Below, piece after piece: positions 13,785 to 21,345 of a stretch of DNA of 34,902 bases. The notes below the pieces were generated by a model that was not told the origin of the DNA, ran no database searches, and was given only the letters and a program-made list of their open reading frames with translations. A program made the position numbers and the translations under genes. This DNA comes from Prevotellaceae bacterium UBA1710 (GTDB taxonomy: Bacteria > Bacteroidota > Bacteroidia > Bacteroidales > Bacteroidaceae). The number at the start of each line of letters is the position of its first letter. Within the stretch, counting starts at the first letter, position 1. Where the stretch lies: contig DCJC01000025.1 in assembly GCA_002317355.1 (NCBI GenBank), positions 1-34,902 of the forward strand, given 5' to 3'.

Positions 13785-15836
13785 TTATCCGTTCATGCTG
13801 ATGAGGAACTCCTCATTAGAATGAGTGCGCTTCATAAGGTCTCCGATCATGTTCATTGCCTCGATAGAGTTCATGTCAGCGATATGCTTACGGAGAATCC
13901 ACATACGGTCAAGTGTTGTCTTGTCGTGGAGAAGGTCATCGCGACGAGTACTACTCTGAATGAGGTTGACAGCAGGGAAGATACGCTTGTTGGCAAGTGA
14001 GCGGTCAAGCTGGAGTTCCATGTTACCAGTGCCCTTGAATTCCTCGAAGATAACCTCATCCATCTTAGAACCTGTATCGATAAGGGCTGTTGCGATGATT
14101 GTCAATGAACCGCCACCTTCAATGTTACGAGCTGCACCGAAGAAGCGCTTTGGCTTCTGAAGGGCATTGGCGTCCACACCACCGGTAAGTACCTTACCAG
14201 ATGCTGGCGCTACTGTGTTATAGGCACGTGCAAGACGAGTGATAGAGTCAAGGAAGATAACGACATCATGACCACACTCAACCATACGCTTAGCCTTCTC
14301 AAGAACGATACCAGCAATCTTTACGTGACGCTCAGCTGGCTCATCGAATGTAGAAGCGATAACCTCGGCATTAACGGTACGAGCCATATCTGTAACCTCC
14401 TCAGGGCGCTCGTCGATGAGAAGCATCATAAGGTAAGCCTCTGGGTGGTTTGCTGCGATGGCATTGGCGATATCCTTCATGAGGATTGTCTTACCAGTCT
14501 TAGGCTGCGCAACGATCAATGCACGCTGTCCCTTACCGATAGGAGAGAAGAGGTCAACGATACGTGTTGACAGATTTGTAGTGCGACGATCGCCTGTAAG
14601 ATTGAACTTCTCGTCAGGGAAGAGAGGTGTAAGGTGCTCGAATGACAAGCGGTCACGTATCTCATTTGGGTTACGGCCATTGATCTTGTCGATACTTGTC
14701 ATTGGGAAGTACTTCTCACCCTCACGTGGAGGACGAACGCGGCACTGAACCACATCACCAGTCTTCAATGAGTATTTCTTTATCTGCTGAACGGTAAGGA
14801 AGATATCATCAGGAGATGAAAGGTAGTTGAAGTCGCTTGAACGGAGGAATCCGTATCCGTCAGGCATTACCTCAAGTACACCATTTGCTGAAATGATATC
14901 TGTAAAGTCGTATTTTTCTTCCTGTGGAGTTGCTGGACGCTGCATTGACTGTGGAGCCACCTGCTCAACGATAGTTGTTGGGTTGTCAAGCATGTCGTAT
15001 GAAACGCTTGCGTAATGGTCCTCGACTGGAAGATCAAGTACTGTTATGAAGTCAGTACCATCACCTGGGTCGCCTTCCCAAACACCATCCATGCTGCCGC
15101 CATTGTGAGCGTTGACTTTGTCTTGAAGCTGTGAAAGAAGATCACCAGACTCCATACCTTCGTTCTCCTCGTTCTCAAACTCAGGTGCGCCTTCTGCTGG
15201 CATACCCTCATTGTTGTTGATGAGGAAATCAGGAATCTGTGCATTGTCTTCACCTTCAACAGGTTCCTCGGAAGTGATGCTTTCAAGTTCCTGCTTCTTC
15301 TGGTTGTTAGCGGCAAGTGCAGCAGCCTTTGCTTGTGCAGCAGCAAAGATTTCTTCCTTGCTACGGCGTGCACGCTTCTTCTTTGGAGCAGCATCTTCTG
15401 CAGCAGTTCCCTCTGCAACAGCTTCGGTGTTTTCTGTATCCTGTACATTCTCCATAGGCATTTCAGAAGGAACTTCTGTTGGTTCTGGAGTTGCCTCTGC
15501 TTCGAAGTCGATAGCGAGTTCTGCTGGTTGCTCAGCAGGTGCATCTGTATTTTTAAGATCCTTCAGGGCTTCTTCAGCGGCTCTTGCTGCGAGGTCAGCC
15601 TTTGAAGGTCTTCCGCGTTTTTTCTTTGGTGTAGTCTCCTCGCCCTCTACTTGCTCTGTTTTTTTAGTTGCACGCTTTTTCTTTGGCTTTTCTTCTGTTT
15701 CCTGAACGAAGTCGCCTACGATAAAGTTGACCAAAGCTTCTGCGCCATCAGCTGCAGTGAGCTCTGAACCTAAGGTCTTAGCGATTGTCTCAAGCTCTTC
15801 AACAGGCTTGGACATGAGTTCTTCTTTGCTATACAT
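13785..15836 (-). CDS. rho: Transcription termination factor Rho with long disordered insert
   Basis: Rho is the hexameric RNA-dependent ATPase that ends transcription. I take the ATG at 15836 (MYSKEELMSK), giving 683 residues; an upstream frame to 15932 runs through the leader and is not supported. The N-terminal SAP-like helices occupy 1-43. A low-complexity acidic and Lys/Ala-rich region fills about 45-305 and includes KKKRGRPSK (71-79), an AT-hook core, and KKKRARRSK (152-160). The RNA-binding cold-shock fold lies near 316-385 (VMPDGYGFLRS), Walker A is AQPKTGKT (443-450), followed by LMMLLIDERPEEVTDM and the C-terminal motor. E. coli Rho is about 419 residues, so the insert explains the extra length. 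The promoter is at 15953-15983. Confidence 0.96.
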   Translation of the reverse strand: MYSKEELMSKPVEELETIAKTLGSELTAADGAEALVNFIVGDFVQETEEKPKKKRATKKTEQVEGEETTPKKKRGRPSKADLAARAAEEALKDLKNTDAPAEQPAELAIDFEAEATPEPTEVPSEMPMENVQDTENTEAVAEGTAAEDAAPKKKRARRSKEEIFAAAQAKAAALAANNQKKQELESITSEEPVEGEDNAQIPDFLINNNEGMPAEGAPEFENEENEGMESGDLLSQLQDKVNAHNGGSMDGVWEGDPGDGTDFITVLDLPVEDHYASVSYDMLDNPTTIVEQVAPQSMQRPATPQEEKYDFTDIISANGVLEVMPDGYGFLRSSDFNYLSSPDDIFLTVQQIKKYSLKTGDVVQCRVRPPREGEKYFPMTSIDKINGRNPNEIRDRLSFEHLTPLFPDEKFNLTGDRRTTNLSTRIVDLFSPIGKGQRALIVAQPKTGKTILMKDIANAIAANHPEAYLMMLLIDERPEEVTDMARTVNAEVIASTFDEPAERHVKIAGIVLEKAKRMVECGHDVVIFLDSITRLARAYNTVAPASGKVLTGGVDANALQKPKRFFGAARNIEGGGSLTIIATALIDTGSKMDEVIFEEFKGTGNMELQLDRSLANKRIFPAVNLIQSSTRRDDLLHDKTTLDRMWILRKHIADMNSIEAMNMIGDLMKRTHSNEEFLISMNG

Positions 15837-15952
15837 ATTCAAATGTAATGTATTTAATTCAAATAGGATTTTCTTGCGAAAAAATACTGGGAGTGTGTTT
15901 CTTAAATTGCAAAACTGTGAATTTTGAAACACTTTGGATTTAAAATCGAGTG

Positions 15953-15983
15953 CAAAGATAATGTTTTTTTCTTTAAACGCAAA
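15953..15983 (-). promoter_or_regulatory. Promoter of rho
   Basis: On the minus strand TTTG (15983-15980), 19 bases, then TATCTTTG (15960-15953). The leader to the ATG is about 110 bases, long enough for autoregulation, which is known for rho in other bacteria. Confidence 0.7.
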
Positions 15984-16000
15984 ATTTTAAGCGAAAAAAT

Positions 16001-16031
16001 TTTGTTAATTCATGAAAAATATGTACCTTTG
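16001..16031 (+). promoter_or_regulatory. Promoter of rpsF-rpsR-rplI
   Basis: TTTG (16001-16004), 19 bases, then TACCTTTG (16024-16031) is an exact consensus match. It is back-to-back with the rho promoter. Confidence 0.82.
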
Positions 16032-16035
16032 CACC

Positions 16036-16113
16036 CGCAAAATCGAGGCTTAGGCCGAAATTGATGCCAAAAACTATATTTATACATTATTTAATTAATA
16101 AATTCATTCAACA
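16036..16113 (+). promoter_or_regulatory. rpsF leader, possible S6:S18 binding site
   Basis: The ~78-base leader contains GGC (16047-16049) and GCC (16066-16068) that could close a hairpin holding GGCCGAAA with a CCG at 16055-16057. S6:S18 complexes bind leader hairpins with an exposed CCG in several phyla. The fit here is loose and is offered only as a candidate. Confidence 0.25.
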
Positions 16114-16461
16114 ATGATGAATCATTACGAAACAGTTTTCATCTTAACTCCCGTTTTGTCTGATGAGCAGGCAAAGGAAACTGTTGCAAAGTTCACAAAG
16201 GTTCTCGCTGACAATGGCGCTGAGATCCTGAATGAGGAGAACTGGGGCATGAAGAAGATGGCTTACGCTATCAACAAGAAGTCTACCGGTTTCTACTTCC
16301 TCGTAGAGTTTAAGGCTGAGCCTACAGTAGTAGCTAAGCTCGAGACTGCTTATCGTCGTGAGGAGAAGGTTATCCGCTTCATGACCGTTAAGCTTGACAA
16401 GTATGCATCTCTCTATGCTGAGAAGCGTCGTAACAAACTTTCTAAAAAAGAGGAGGCTTAA
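16114..16461 (+). CDS. rpsF: 30S ribosomal protein S6
   Basis: bS6 binds the 30S platform as a partner of bS18. It has 115 residues with the family opening NHYETVFILTPVLSDEQ, the central NWGMKKMAYAINKKSTGFYFL and RREEKVIRFMTVKLDKYA. Two ATGs in a row (16114, 16117) could each be the start; MNHYETVF from 16117 equals the usual N-terminus. It leads the rpsF-rpsR-rplI operon. Its last codons carry the Shine-Dalgarno of rpsR. Confidence 0.96.
   Translation: MMNHYETVFILTPVLSDEQAKETVAKFTKVLADNGAEILNEENWGMKKMAYAINKKSTGFYFLVEFKAEPTVVAKLETAYRREEKVIRFMTVKLDKYASLYAEKRRNKLSKKEEA
16449..16456 (+). promoter_or_regulatory. Strong Shine-Dalgarno of rpsR within the rpsF tail
   Basis: AGAGGAGG lies eight bases before the rpsR ATG (16465) and overlaps the last rpsF codons. 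Most genes in this window lack such a site. Confidence 0.75.
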
Positions 16462-16464
16462 ACC

Positions 16465-16731
16465 ATGGCAGAAAATTCAGAAATCCGTTATTTGACTGCT
16501 CCTTCTATTGATACAAAGAAGAAGAAGTATTGCCGTTTCAAGAAGAGCGGTATTAAGTATATCGACTACAAGGATCCTGAGTTCCTCAAGAAGTTCTTGA
16601 ACGAGCAGGGTAAGATCCTCCCACGTCGTATCACAGGTACATCTCTGAAGTATCAGCGCCGTGTGGCTCAGGCTGTAAAGCGTGCTCGCCAGATTGCACT
16701 GCTTCCTTATGTAACCGATCTTATGAAGTAA
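16465..16731 (+). CDS. rpsR: 30S ribosomal protein S18
   Basis: bS18 pairs with bS6 on the 30S platform. Its 88 residues include KKKKYCRFKKSGIKYIDYKD at the start and the rRNA-binding core ILPRRITGTSLKYQRRVAQA and KRARQIALLPYV. The gene begins three bases after the rpsF stop and is preceded by a strong Shine-Dalgarno (16449-16456). That is notable because in Bacteroidota such as Flavobacterium the bS18, bS6 and bS21 proteins mask the anti-Shine-Dalgarno on the ribosome. Confidence 0.96.
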   Translation: MAENSEIRYLTAPSIDTKKKKYCRFKKSGIKYIDYKDPEFLKKFLNEQGKILPRRITGTSLKYQRRVAQAVKRARQIALLPYVTDLMK

Positions 16732-16736
16732 ATTTT

Positions 16737-16747
16737 AAAAGGAGAAG
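16737..16747 (+). promoter_or_regulatory. Shine-Dalgarno of rplI
   Basis: AAAAGGAGAAG ends eight bases before the rplI ATG (16756); it is one of only three convincing Shine-Dalgarno sites seen here. Confidence 0.65.
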
Positions 16748-16755
16748 ATTACACA

Positions 16756-17259
16756 ATGGAAATTATACTTAAAGAAGATATCATCGGTCTTGGATACAAG
16801 AACGATATCGTGAATGTAAAGAACGGTTACGGTCGTAACTATCTTATCCCAACAGGTAAGGCTATCATCGCTTCTGCTTCTGCTAAGAAGGTACTCGCTG
16901 AGAACCTCAAGCAGCAGGCTCACAAGCTTGCAGCTATTCTCGCTGCTGCTCAGAAAGAGGCTGAGGCTCTTAACGGCGTAGCTCTCGCAATCGAGGCTAA
17001 GGTTAGCGCTACAGGTGCTCTCTATGGTTCAGTTAACGCTGCTACTATCGCTGAGGAGCTCGCTAAGAAGGGTATCGAGGTTGATCGCAAGAAGATCATC
17101 ATGAAGGATATCAAGGCTGTTGGCTCATACGTTGCAACTATCGCTTTCCACAAGGAAGTTAAGGTTGAGGTTCCTGTAACAGTTGTTGCAGAGGGTCAGG
17201 AGGCTGAGGTTGCTGCTCCTGCAGCAGAGGAGGCTCCAGCAGCTGAGGTTGCAGAGTAA
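16756..17259 (+). CDS. rplI: 50S ribosomal protein L9
   Basis: bL9 reaches from the L1 stalk base of the large subunit. The N-terminal domain shows the signature GLGYKNDIVNVKNGYGRNYL (14-33), followed by IPTGKAI, a long connecting helix, and the C-terminal rRNA-binding domain. The last 20 residues are an Ala/Glu-rich tail (PAAEEAPAAEVAE), longer than in E. coli (148 residues against 167). It is the third gene of the rpsF operon and is closed by the hairpin at 17292-17324. Confidence 0.96.
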   Translation: MEIILKEDIIGLGYKNDIVNVKNGYGRNYLIPTGKAIIASASAKKVLAENLKQQAHKLAAILAAAQKEAEALNGVALAIEAKVSATGALYGSVNAATIAEELAKKGIEVDRKKIIMKDIKAVGSYVATIAFHKEVKVEVPVTVVAEGQEAEVAAPAAEEAPAAEVAE

Positions 17260-17291
17260 TTTATTTGGATTATAACAAATAAGAATATAAG

Positions 17292-17331
17292 TCCCGATTG
17301 TCATATTAAATGTGGTAATCGGGATTTTTTT
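17292..17331 (+). terminator. Terminator of rpsF-rpsR-rplI
   Basis: TCCCGATT (17292-17299) pairs with AATCGGGA (17317-17324), followed by a run of T. Confidence 0.85.
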
Positions 17332-17455
17332 AAATTAAAAATTAAAAGTGAAAAATTAAAAATTAAAAATTAAAAATACTTGTCCGCTAACCTGTATTTA
17401 ATCATTTTTCATTTAGTCATTTTTCATTTAATAATTTTTCATTTCATCATTTATC
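17331..17455. repeat. A/T tandem repeats between rplI and fabD
   Basis: The first half (17331-17378) is a ladder of ATTAAAA-type heptamers with GTGAAAA variants; the second (17401-17455) repeats TCATTTTTCATTTA with changes and is partly its inverse complement. Similar A/T units stand after uvrB at 13472. No promoter is seen here for fabD. Confidence 0.75.
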
Positions 17456-17465
17456 CTATTTTAAA

Positions 17466-18362
17466 ATGAAAGCATTCGTATTCCCTGGTCAGGGTGCCCA
17501 GTTCACAGGAATGGGCAAGGACCTCTATGATACAAATCCTAAGGCAAAGGAACTTTTCGACAAGGCTAACGAGATTCTCGGTTTCGAGATCACAAAGATC
17601 ATGTTCGAGGGTACTGCTGAAGAACTCAAGCAGACAAAGGTTACTCAGCCTGCAGTTTTCCTTCACTCTGTAATCAAGGCTATCTGCATCGGCGAGGAGT
17701 TTGATGCTGATATGGTAGGCGGTCACTCACTCGGTGAGTTCTCTGCTCTTGTTGCTGCTGGTGCACTCAGCTTCGAGGATGGTCTCAAGCTCGTTTCTAA
17801 GCGTGCTATGGCTATGCAGAAGGCATGTGAGGCTGCTCCTTCTACAATGGCAGCTATCATTGGTCTTGATGATGCTAAGATCGAGGAGATCTGTGCTGGT
17901 ATCTCTAAGGAGGGCAACATCGTTGTTCCTGCTAACTACAACAACCCTGGTCAGCTCGTTATCTCTGGTAACAATGAGGCTGTTGCTGAGGCTTGTGAGG
18001 CTTTGAAGGCTGCTGGTGCTAAGCGTGCTCTTCCTCTTCCAGTTGGTGGTGCATTCCACTCTCCACTCATGCAGCCAGCTAAGGATGAGCTTCAGGCTGC
18101 TATCGAGGCTACTGAGTTCAAGAACCCAACAATTCCTGTTTATCAGAATGTTGACGCTAAGGCTCACACAGACGCTAACGAGATCAAGCAGAACCTCATC
18201 GCTCAGCTCACAGCTCCAGTAAAGTGGACTTATGAGGTACAGGCTATGGTTGCTGCTGGTGCTAAGGACTTCGTTGAGTGTGGTCCTGGTAAGGCTCTCC
18301 AGGGTATGATCGCTAAGATCGCTAAGGACGTTGAGGGCGTTACTATTACAGGTATGGCGTAA
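17466..18362 (+). CDS. fabD: Malonyl-CoA:ACP transacylase FabD
   Basis: FabD loads malonyl groups onto acyl carrier protein for fatty-acid synthesis in the cytoplasm. The 298 residues start MKAFVFPGQGAQFTGMG. The nucleophile is Ser88 in GGHSLGEFSAL and the catalytic His is 198 in GAFHSPLMQP. GQLVISGNN and ECGPGKALQGM are further family landmarks. Codon use is as extreme as in the ribosomal genes (GCT, AAG, CTC), pointing to strong expression. It stands alone: no other fab gene is near, it is preceded by A/T repeats and followed by the long nested palindrome whose left arm begins 20 bases beyond the stop. Confidence 0.95.
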   Translation: MKAFVFPGQGAQFTGMGKDLYDTNPKAKELFDKANEILGFEITKIMFEGTAEELKQTKVTQPAVFLHSVIKAICIGEEFDADMVGGHSLGEFSALVAAGALSFEDGLKLVSKRAMAMQKACEAAPSTMAAIIGLDDAKIEEICAGISKEGNIVVPANYNNPGQLVISGNNEAVAEACEALKAAGAKRALPLPVGGAFHSPLMQPAKDELQAAIEATEFKNPTIPVYQNVDAKAHTDANEIKQNLIAQLTAPVKWTYEVQAMVAAGAKDFVECGPGKALQGMIAKIAKDVEGVTITGMA

Positions 18363-18381
18363 AGCCAAAGGCCACCCAAAA

Positions 18382-18932
18382 GCCTAACCAAGCCTTTTCT
18401 CACGGGAGTTCGAAGGGTCTTCGACAAATCTCCCAAAGGGAAGGATGTATTATACACTTTCTCACGGAAGGCTTGGTTAGATATTTTTATGGCACACGAA
18501 GTGCTATATACAATATAGTTACTATTCGTAACTGATGTGAGTTCGACGATTTCCAATTGTAGGATATTTAATTCGGAAGAATTCCATGATGTATGAGCCC
18601 CGAAGTGGGCGATACCTAAAAGGGCAGTCCGTTAGGGCTGTTATATAGAGTGGTGTTTGTTTGAGAGGCCTGTAAGGCCGACACCTATTATATCATTCAG
18701 TTTTTAGGTGTCGCACCGATGGCGCTCACACATCCATTCTCTTAATAACGGCGCTCACGCACCGCCCTTTTAGGTGTCGCCCACTTCGGGGCTCGTCAAT
18801 TATGAGGCCGATGAATTCTCGAACCAACATTTGATATTTCTCTTTTAATTAATAATACTATAAAACATCCTTCTCTTTTGGGAGATTTGTCGAAGACCCT
18901 TCGAACTCCCGTGAGAAAAGGCTTGGTTAGGC
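18382..18932. repeat. 551-bp element with 67-bp terminal inverted repeats between fabD and amylase
   Basis: The left arm 18382-18448 (starting GCCTAACCAAGCC) is the reverse complement of 18865-18932 with one substitution and one one-base insertion. About 416 bases lie between them with no credible gene. A second inverted pair is nested inside (18595-18625 with 18764-18794, one mismatch in 31), and a third (CGACACCT 18679-18686 with AGGTGTCG 18706-18713) inside that. AAGGCTTGGTTAG from the right arm recurs at 18468-18480. The right arm ends five bases before the amylase ATG, so it makes up the leader of that gene. Confidence 0.85.
18595..18794. repeat. Four REP-like modules AGGTGTCG + hairpin, two in each orientation
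   Basis: Reverse-oriented units lie at 18595-18618 and 18665-18686, forward units at 18706-18727 and 18772-18794. Each is AGGTGTCG (one AGGTATCG) followed by a short hairpin and CTC. The stems differ but remain paired: GCCC-ACTTCG-GGGC, GGCC-TTACA-GGCC, and GCACC-GAT-GGCGC with one mismatch. Changes that keep pairing suggest the fold is selected. Confidence 0.65.
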
Positions 18933-18937
18933 ATTTT

Positions 18938-20581
18938 ATGACAAACAAACCGATAATCTACCAAGTATTTACGCGATTGTACGGAAATCGTAATACTACC
19001 CGCAAGGAATGGGGTAGTGTTGAGGAAAACGGTACAGGCAAGTTCTCTGATTTTGATGCTAAGACGCTGAAGGCAATAAAGCAGATGGGTATCTCGCACA
19101 TCTGGTACACTGGCGTTATCCGTCATGCCTCTCAGACTGATTTCTCCAAGTTCGGCATCCCTACACAGCATCCTTCTGTCGTGAAGGGTAAGGCTGGATC
19201 TCCATACGCTATCTGCGACTATTATGACGTTGACCCAGACCTCGCTGATGATGTTGATAACAGAATGAAGGAGTTTGAGGCTCTCATCACTCGTACACAT
19301 AAGGCAGGACTCAAGATGTTCATCGACTTCGTGCCTAATCACGTTGCCCGTCAGTATGTCAGCATAGCAAAGCCTAAGGGCGTTGTTGACCTTGGTGCAG
19401 ACGATGACAAGGATCAGGGATTCAATCCTCAGAATAACTTCTATTATTGTCCGGGATGCAAGCTCGAGACTCCTCAGGCTTCTGATTATGAGGAAAACCC
19501 TGCAAAGGCAACGGGTAATGACCATTTCGATAACCGTCCAGGAATGAATGACTGGTACGAAACCGTGAAACTCAACTACGGCATCGACTACTGGACTCAT
19601 TTCGGGCATTTCGACCCCGTTCCTGACACATGGAAGAAGATGACTGAGATACTTCTCTTCTGGGCAGCAAAGGGCATTGACGGTTTCCGTTGCGACATGG
19701 CTGAGATGGTGCCGGCTGCTTTCTGGGCATACGCTACAGGCAAGGTAAAGGAGAAGTACCCTGAGATTCTCTTCATGGGTGAGGTGTATAATCCTGCTGA
19801 ATACCGCAACTATATCCACTCAGGATTCGACTGGATGTATGATAAGGTTGGAATGTACGACACCATGCGTGCCGTAACCTGCGGATATGGCTCTGCCGCT
19901 GCTATCACAGGTGCTTGGCAGACTGTTGATGATATCAAGGAACACATGGTTTATTTCCTTGAGAATCACGATGAGCAGCGTGTAGCTTCTGATTTCTTTG
20001 CCGGTGATGCCAAGAAGGGAATACCTGCCATGGTGGCTTCTATCCTTATGAAGTCCTCTCCATTTATGCTCTATGCTGGTGAGGAATATGGTGAGAAGGG
20101 TATGGACAAGGAGGGTTTCTCTGGCAAGGATGGCCGTACCACTATCTTCGACTACTGGAGTGTGGATACCTTATGCAGAGCTGCTTCCGGTGAACTCACG
20201 GACGATGAGAAGTATGTCTATGAGATGCATGAGAAGACGATGAAGATAGCACGCAAGGAGAAGGCTGTTGACGGAGAGTTCTATGATCTGATGTACGTTA
20301 ATCCTTGGTCAGAGTATTTCGACAACAACAAGCAGTATGCTTTCTTCAGAAAGAATGATGATGAGCTTCTGTTTGTCGTGGTTAACTTTGACGATAAGGA
20401 TGTTGACATCAAGGTAAGAGTTGCTCCTCATGCCATTGAGTATCTGCAGATTCCTGAGAAGAAGTATAAGGCAAAGGATCTTCTCTCTGATGAGAAACTT
20501 GATATGGAACTCGTTTCTGATGGTCTTGTAGCAATGAGCATCAAGGCTCGTGGTGCGAGAGTGTGGAAGGTGAAGAAGTGA
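18938..20581 (+). CDS. Cytoplasmic alpha-amylase family glycoside hydrolase (GH13)
   Basis: GH13 enzymes act on alpha-glucans through a retaining mechanism in a (beta/alpha)8 barrel. The four conserved regions are present: DFVPNH (130-135), GFRCDMA with the nucleophile Asp253, FMGEVYN with the acid/base Glu282, and ENHDEQR (342-348, with Asp345). A C-terminal beta-sandwich occupies roughly the last 100 residues. There is no signal peptide, so it should act on intracellular glycogen or imported maltodextrins; exact specificity is not deducible. The start at 18938 (MTNKPIIYQV, 547 residues) excludes 20 upstream codons that merely translate the right arm of the palindrome. No susC/susD-type genes are near, so it is not part of a visible polysaccharide locus. 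Confidence 0.9.
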   Translation: MTNKPIIYQVFTRLYGNRNTTRKEWGSVEENGTGKFSDFDAKTLKAIKQMGISHIWYTGVIRHASQTDFSKFGIPTQHPSVVKGKAGSPYAICDYYDVDPDLADDVDNRMKEFEALITRTHKAGLKMFIDFVPNHVARQYVSIAKPKGVVDLGADDDKDQGFNPQNNFYYCPGCKLETPQASDYEENPAKATGNDHFDNRPGMNDWYETVKLNYGIDYWTHFGHFDPVPDTWKKMTEILLFWAAKGIDGFRCDMAEMVPAAFWAYATGKVKEKYPEILFMGEVYNPAEYRNYIHSGFDWMYDKVGMYDTMRAVTCGYGSAAAITGAWQTVDDIKEHMVYFLENHDEQRVASDFFAGDAKKGIPAMVASILMKSSPFMLYAGEEYGEKGMDKEGFSGKDGRTTIFDYWSVDTLCRAASGELTDDEKYVYEMHEKTMKIARKEKAVDGEFYDLMYVNPWSEYFDNNKQYAFFRKNDDELLFVVVNFDDKDVDIKVRVAPHAIEYLQIPEKKYKAKDLLSDEKLDMELVSDGLVAMSIKARGARVWKVKK

Positions 20582-20594
20582 GACCCCTCCCCAG

Positions 20595-20617
20595 CCCTCC
20601 CGAGGGAGGGAGAAAAA
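20595..20617. repeat. GC-rich hairpin after the amylase
   Basis: CCCTCC (20595-20600) pairs with GGAGGG (20605-20610) across CGAG, followed by AGAAAAAAG and not by T, so it is not a normal plus-strand terminator. CCAGCCCTCCCGAGGG resembles short GC-rich interspersed hairpins I have seen in related genomes. Confidence 0.5.
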
Positions 20618-20640
20618 AGTCACACTTTTCTCGCGGTGTG

Positions 20641-21332
20641 CTCTACCTATATACCATAAATTTTGGTAGGTAGATAGGTAGATGGTATATAGTATATGTC
20701 TGGTATCTGCAAACCACTACCACCTACCACCCATTACCTATCACCCATTACCTATCACCCATCAGCTACCACCTATCATCCACCACCCATCACTCAATAC
20801 CTACCAATCTACCTATCTACCTACCATTTTTGTGGTAGGTAGGGTAGAGAAATCATGAATAGCACCATGTTATTGTAATATCTATAGTATTATATTATAC
20901 AATACTAATATAATATTATTATTGCAATACAATCATTATATTATAATATACAAATTGTCCATTATCTATTGGTTCACATACCTATCTACCATAATTTTGG
21001 GTAGGTAGATGGTATATAGTATTTGCTATCTGCTATCTGCAAACCACTATCAACAAACCACTATCACCCATCACCCACCACCCATCACCCAATACCTACC
21101 AATCTACCTATCTACCTACCATTTTTTGGTAGGTAGGGTAGAGCGAAGATGGAATGATATTATGTTATTGGAATTATAATAGTAATGTATTAATACAATA
21201 ATTCGATAATTCAATAATATAGTAATTATTGCTATATAGATAATTCATTATTCTCTATCCGTCAAACATTAAAATCCCAGGGCATCTACCAAAAAAAATG
21301 GTAGGTAGATAGGTAGATTGGTAGATGCTCGG
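20641..21332. repeat. Array of CTAC/CTAT inverted repeats with C-rich heptads (two full units and a third end)
   Basis: GGTAGGTAGATAGGTAGAT-type arms stand at 20665-20685, 21000-21013 (short) and 21300-21328. Their reverse complement, TACCTACC-AATCTACCTATC plus CTACC, stands at 20798-20825 and identically at 21093-21120. Between first and second arm of unit 1 are eleven heptads of form [CT][CT]A[CT]C[CT]A (20720-20796, for example CCACCTA, TTACCTA, TCACCCA); unit 2 has a shorter set (21054-21092). Each unit then carries an A/T-rich stretch (20857-20970, 21151-21262) rich in TAATAT/TATTAT. No open frame or RNA gene is recognisable. The units look like a diverged tandem duplication. Confidence 0.8.
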
Positions 21333-21345
21333 TAGCAACGATATT

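Noticed and set aside
15211..15705. 164-codon Ser/Ala-rich open frame opposite rho
   Set aside because: Antisense of the low-complexity Lys/Ala/Glu insert of Rho.
15837..15932. 32-codon N-terminal extension of Rho
   Set aside because: It lies in the A/T-rich leader, and MYSKEELMSK at 15836 begins the recognisable domain.
18382..18932. Insertion sequence with a transposase
   Set aside because: Inverted ends are present but no frame between them encodes a protein; at most a non-autonomous element.
18878..18937. 20-codon N-terminal extension of the amylase
   Set aside because: It is a translation of the palindrome's right arm; the left arm gives the same peptide on the other strand.
18845..19819. 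324-codon antisense open frame in the amylase gene
   Set aside because: Shadow of biased codon use; no motif, no start signal.
20641..21332. Replication origin or centromere-like iterons
   Set aside because: Repeats and A/T-rich DNA are present, but there is no dnaA, parAB or rep gene nearby and no DnaA-box cluster was recognised.
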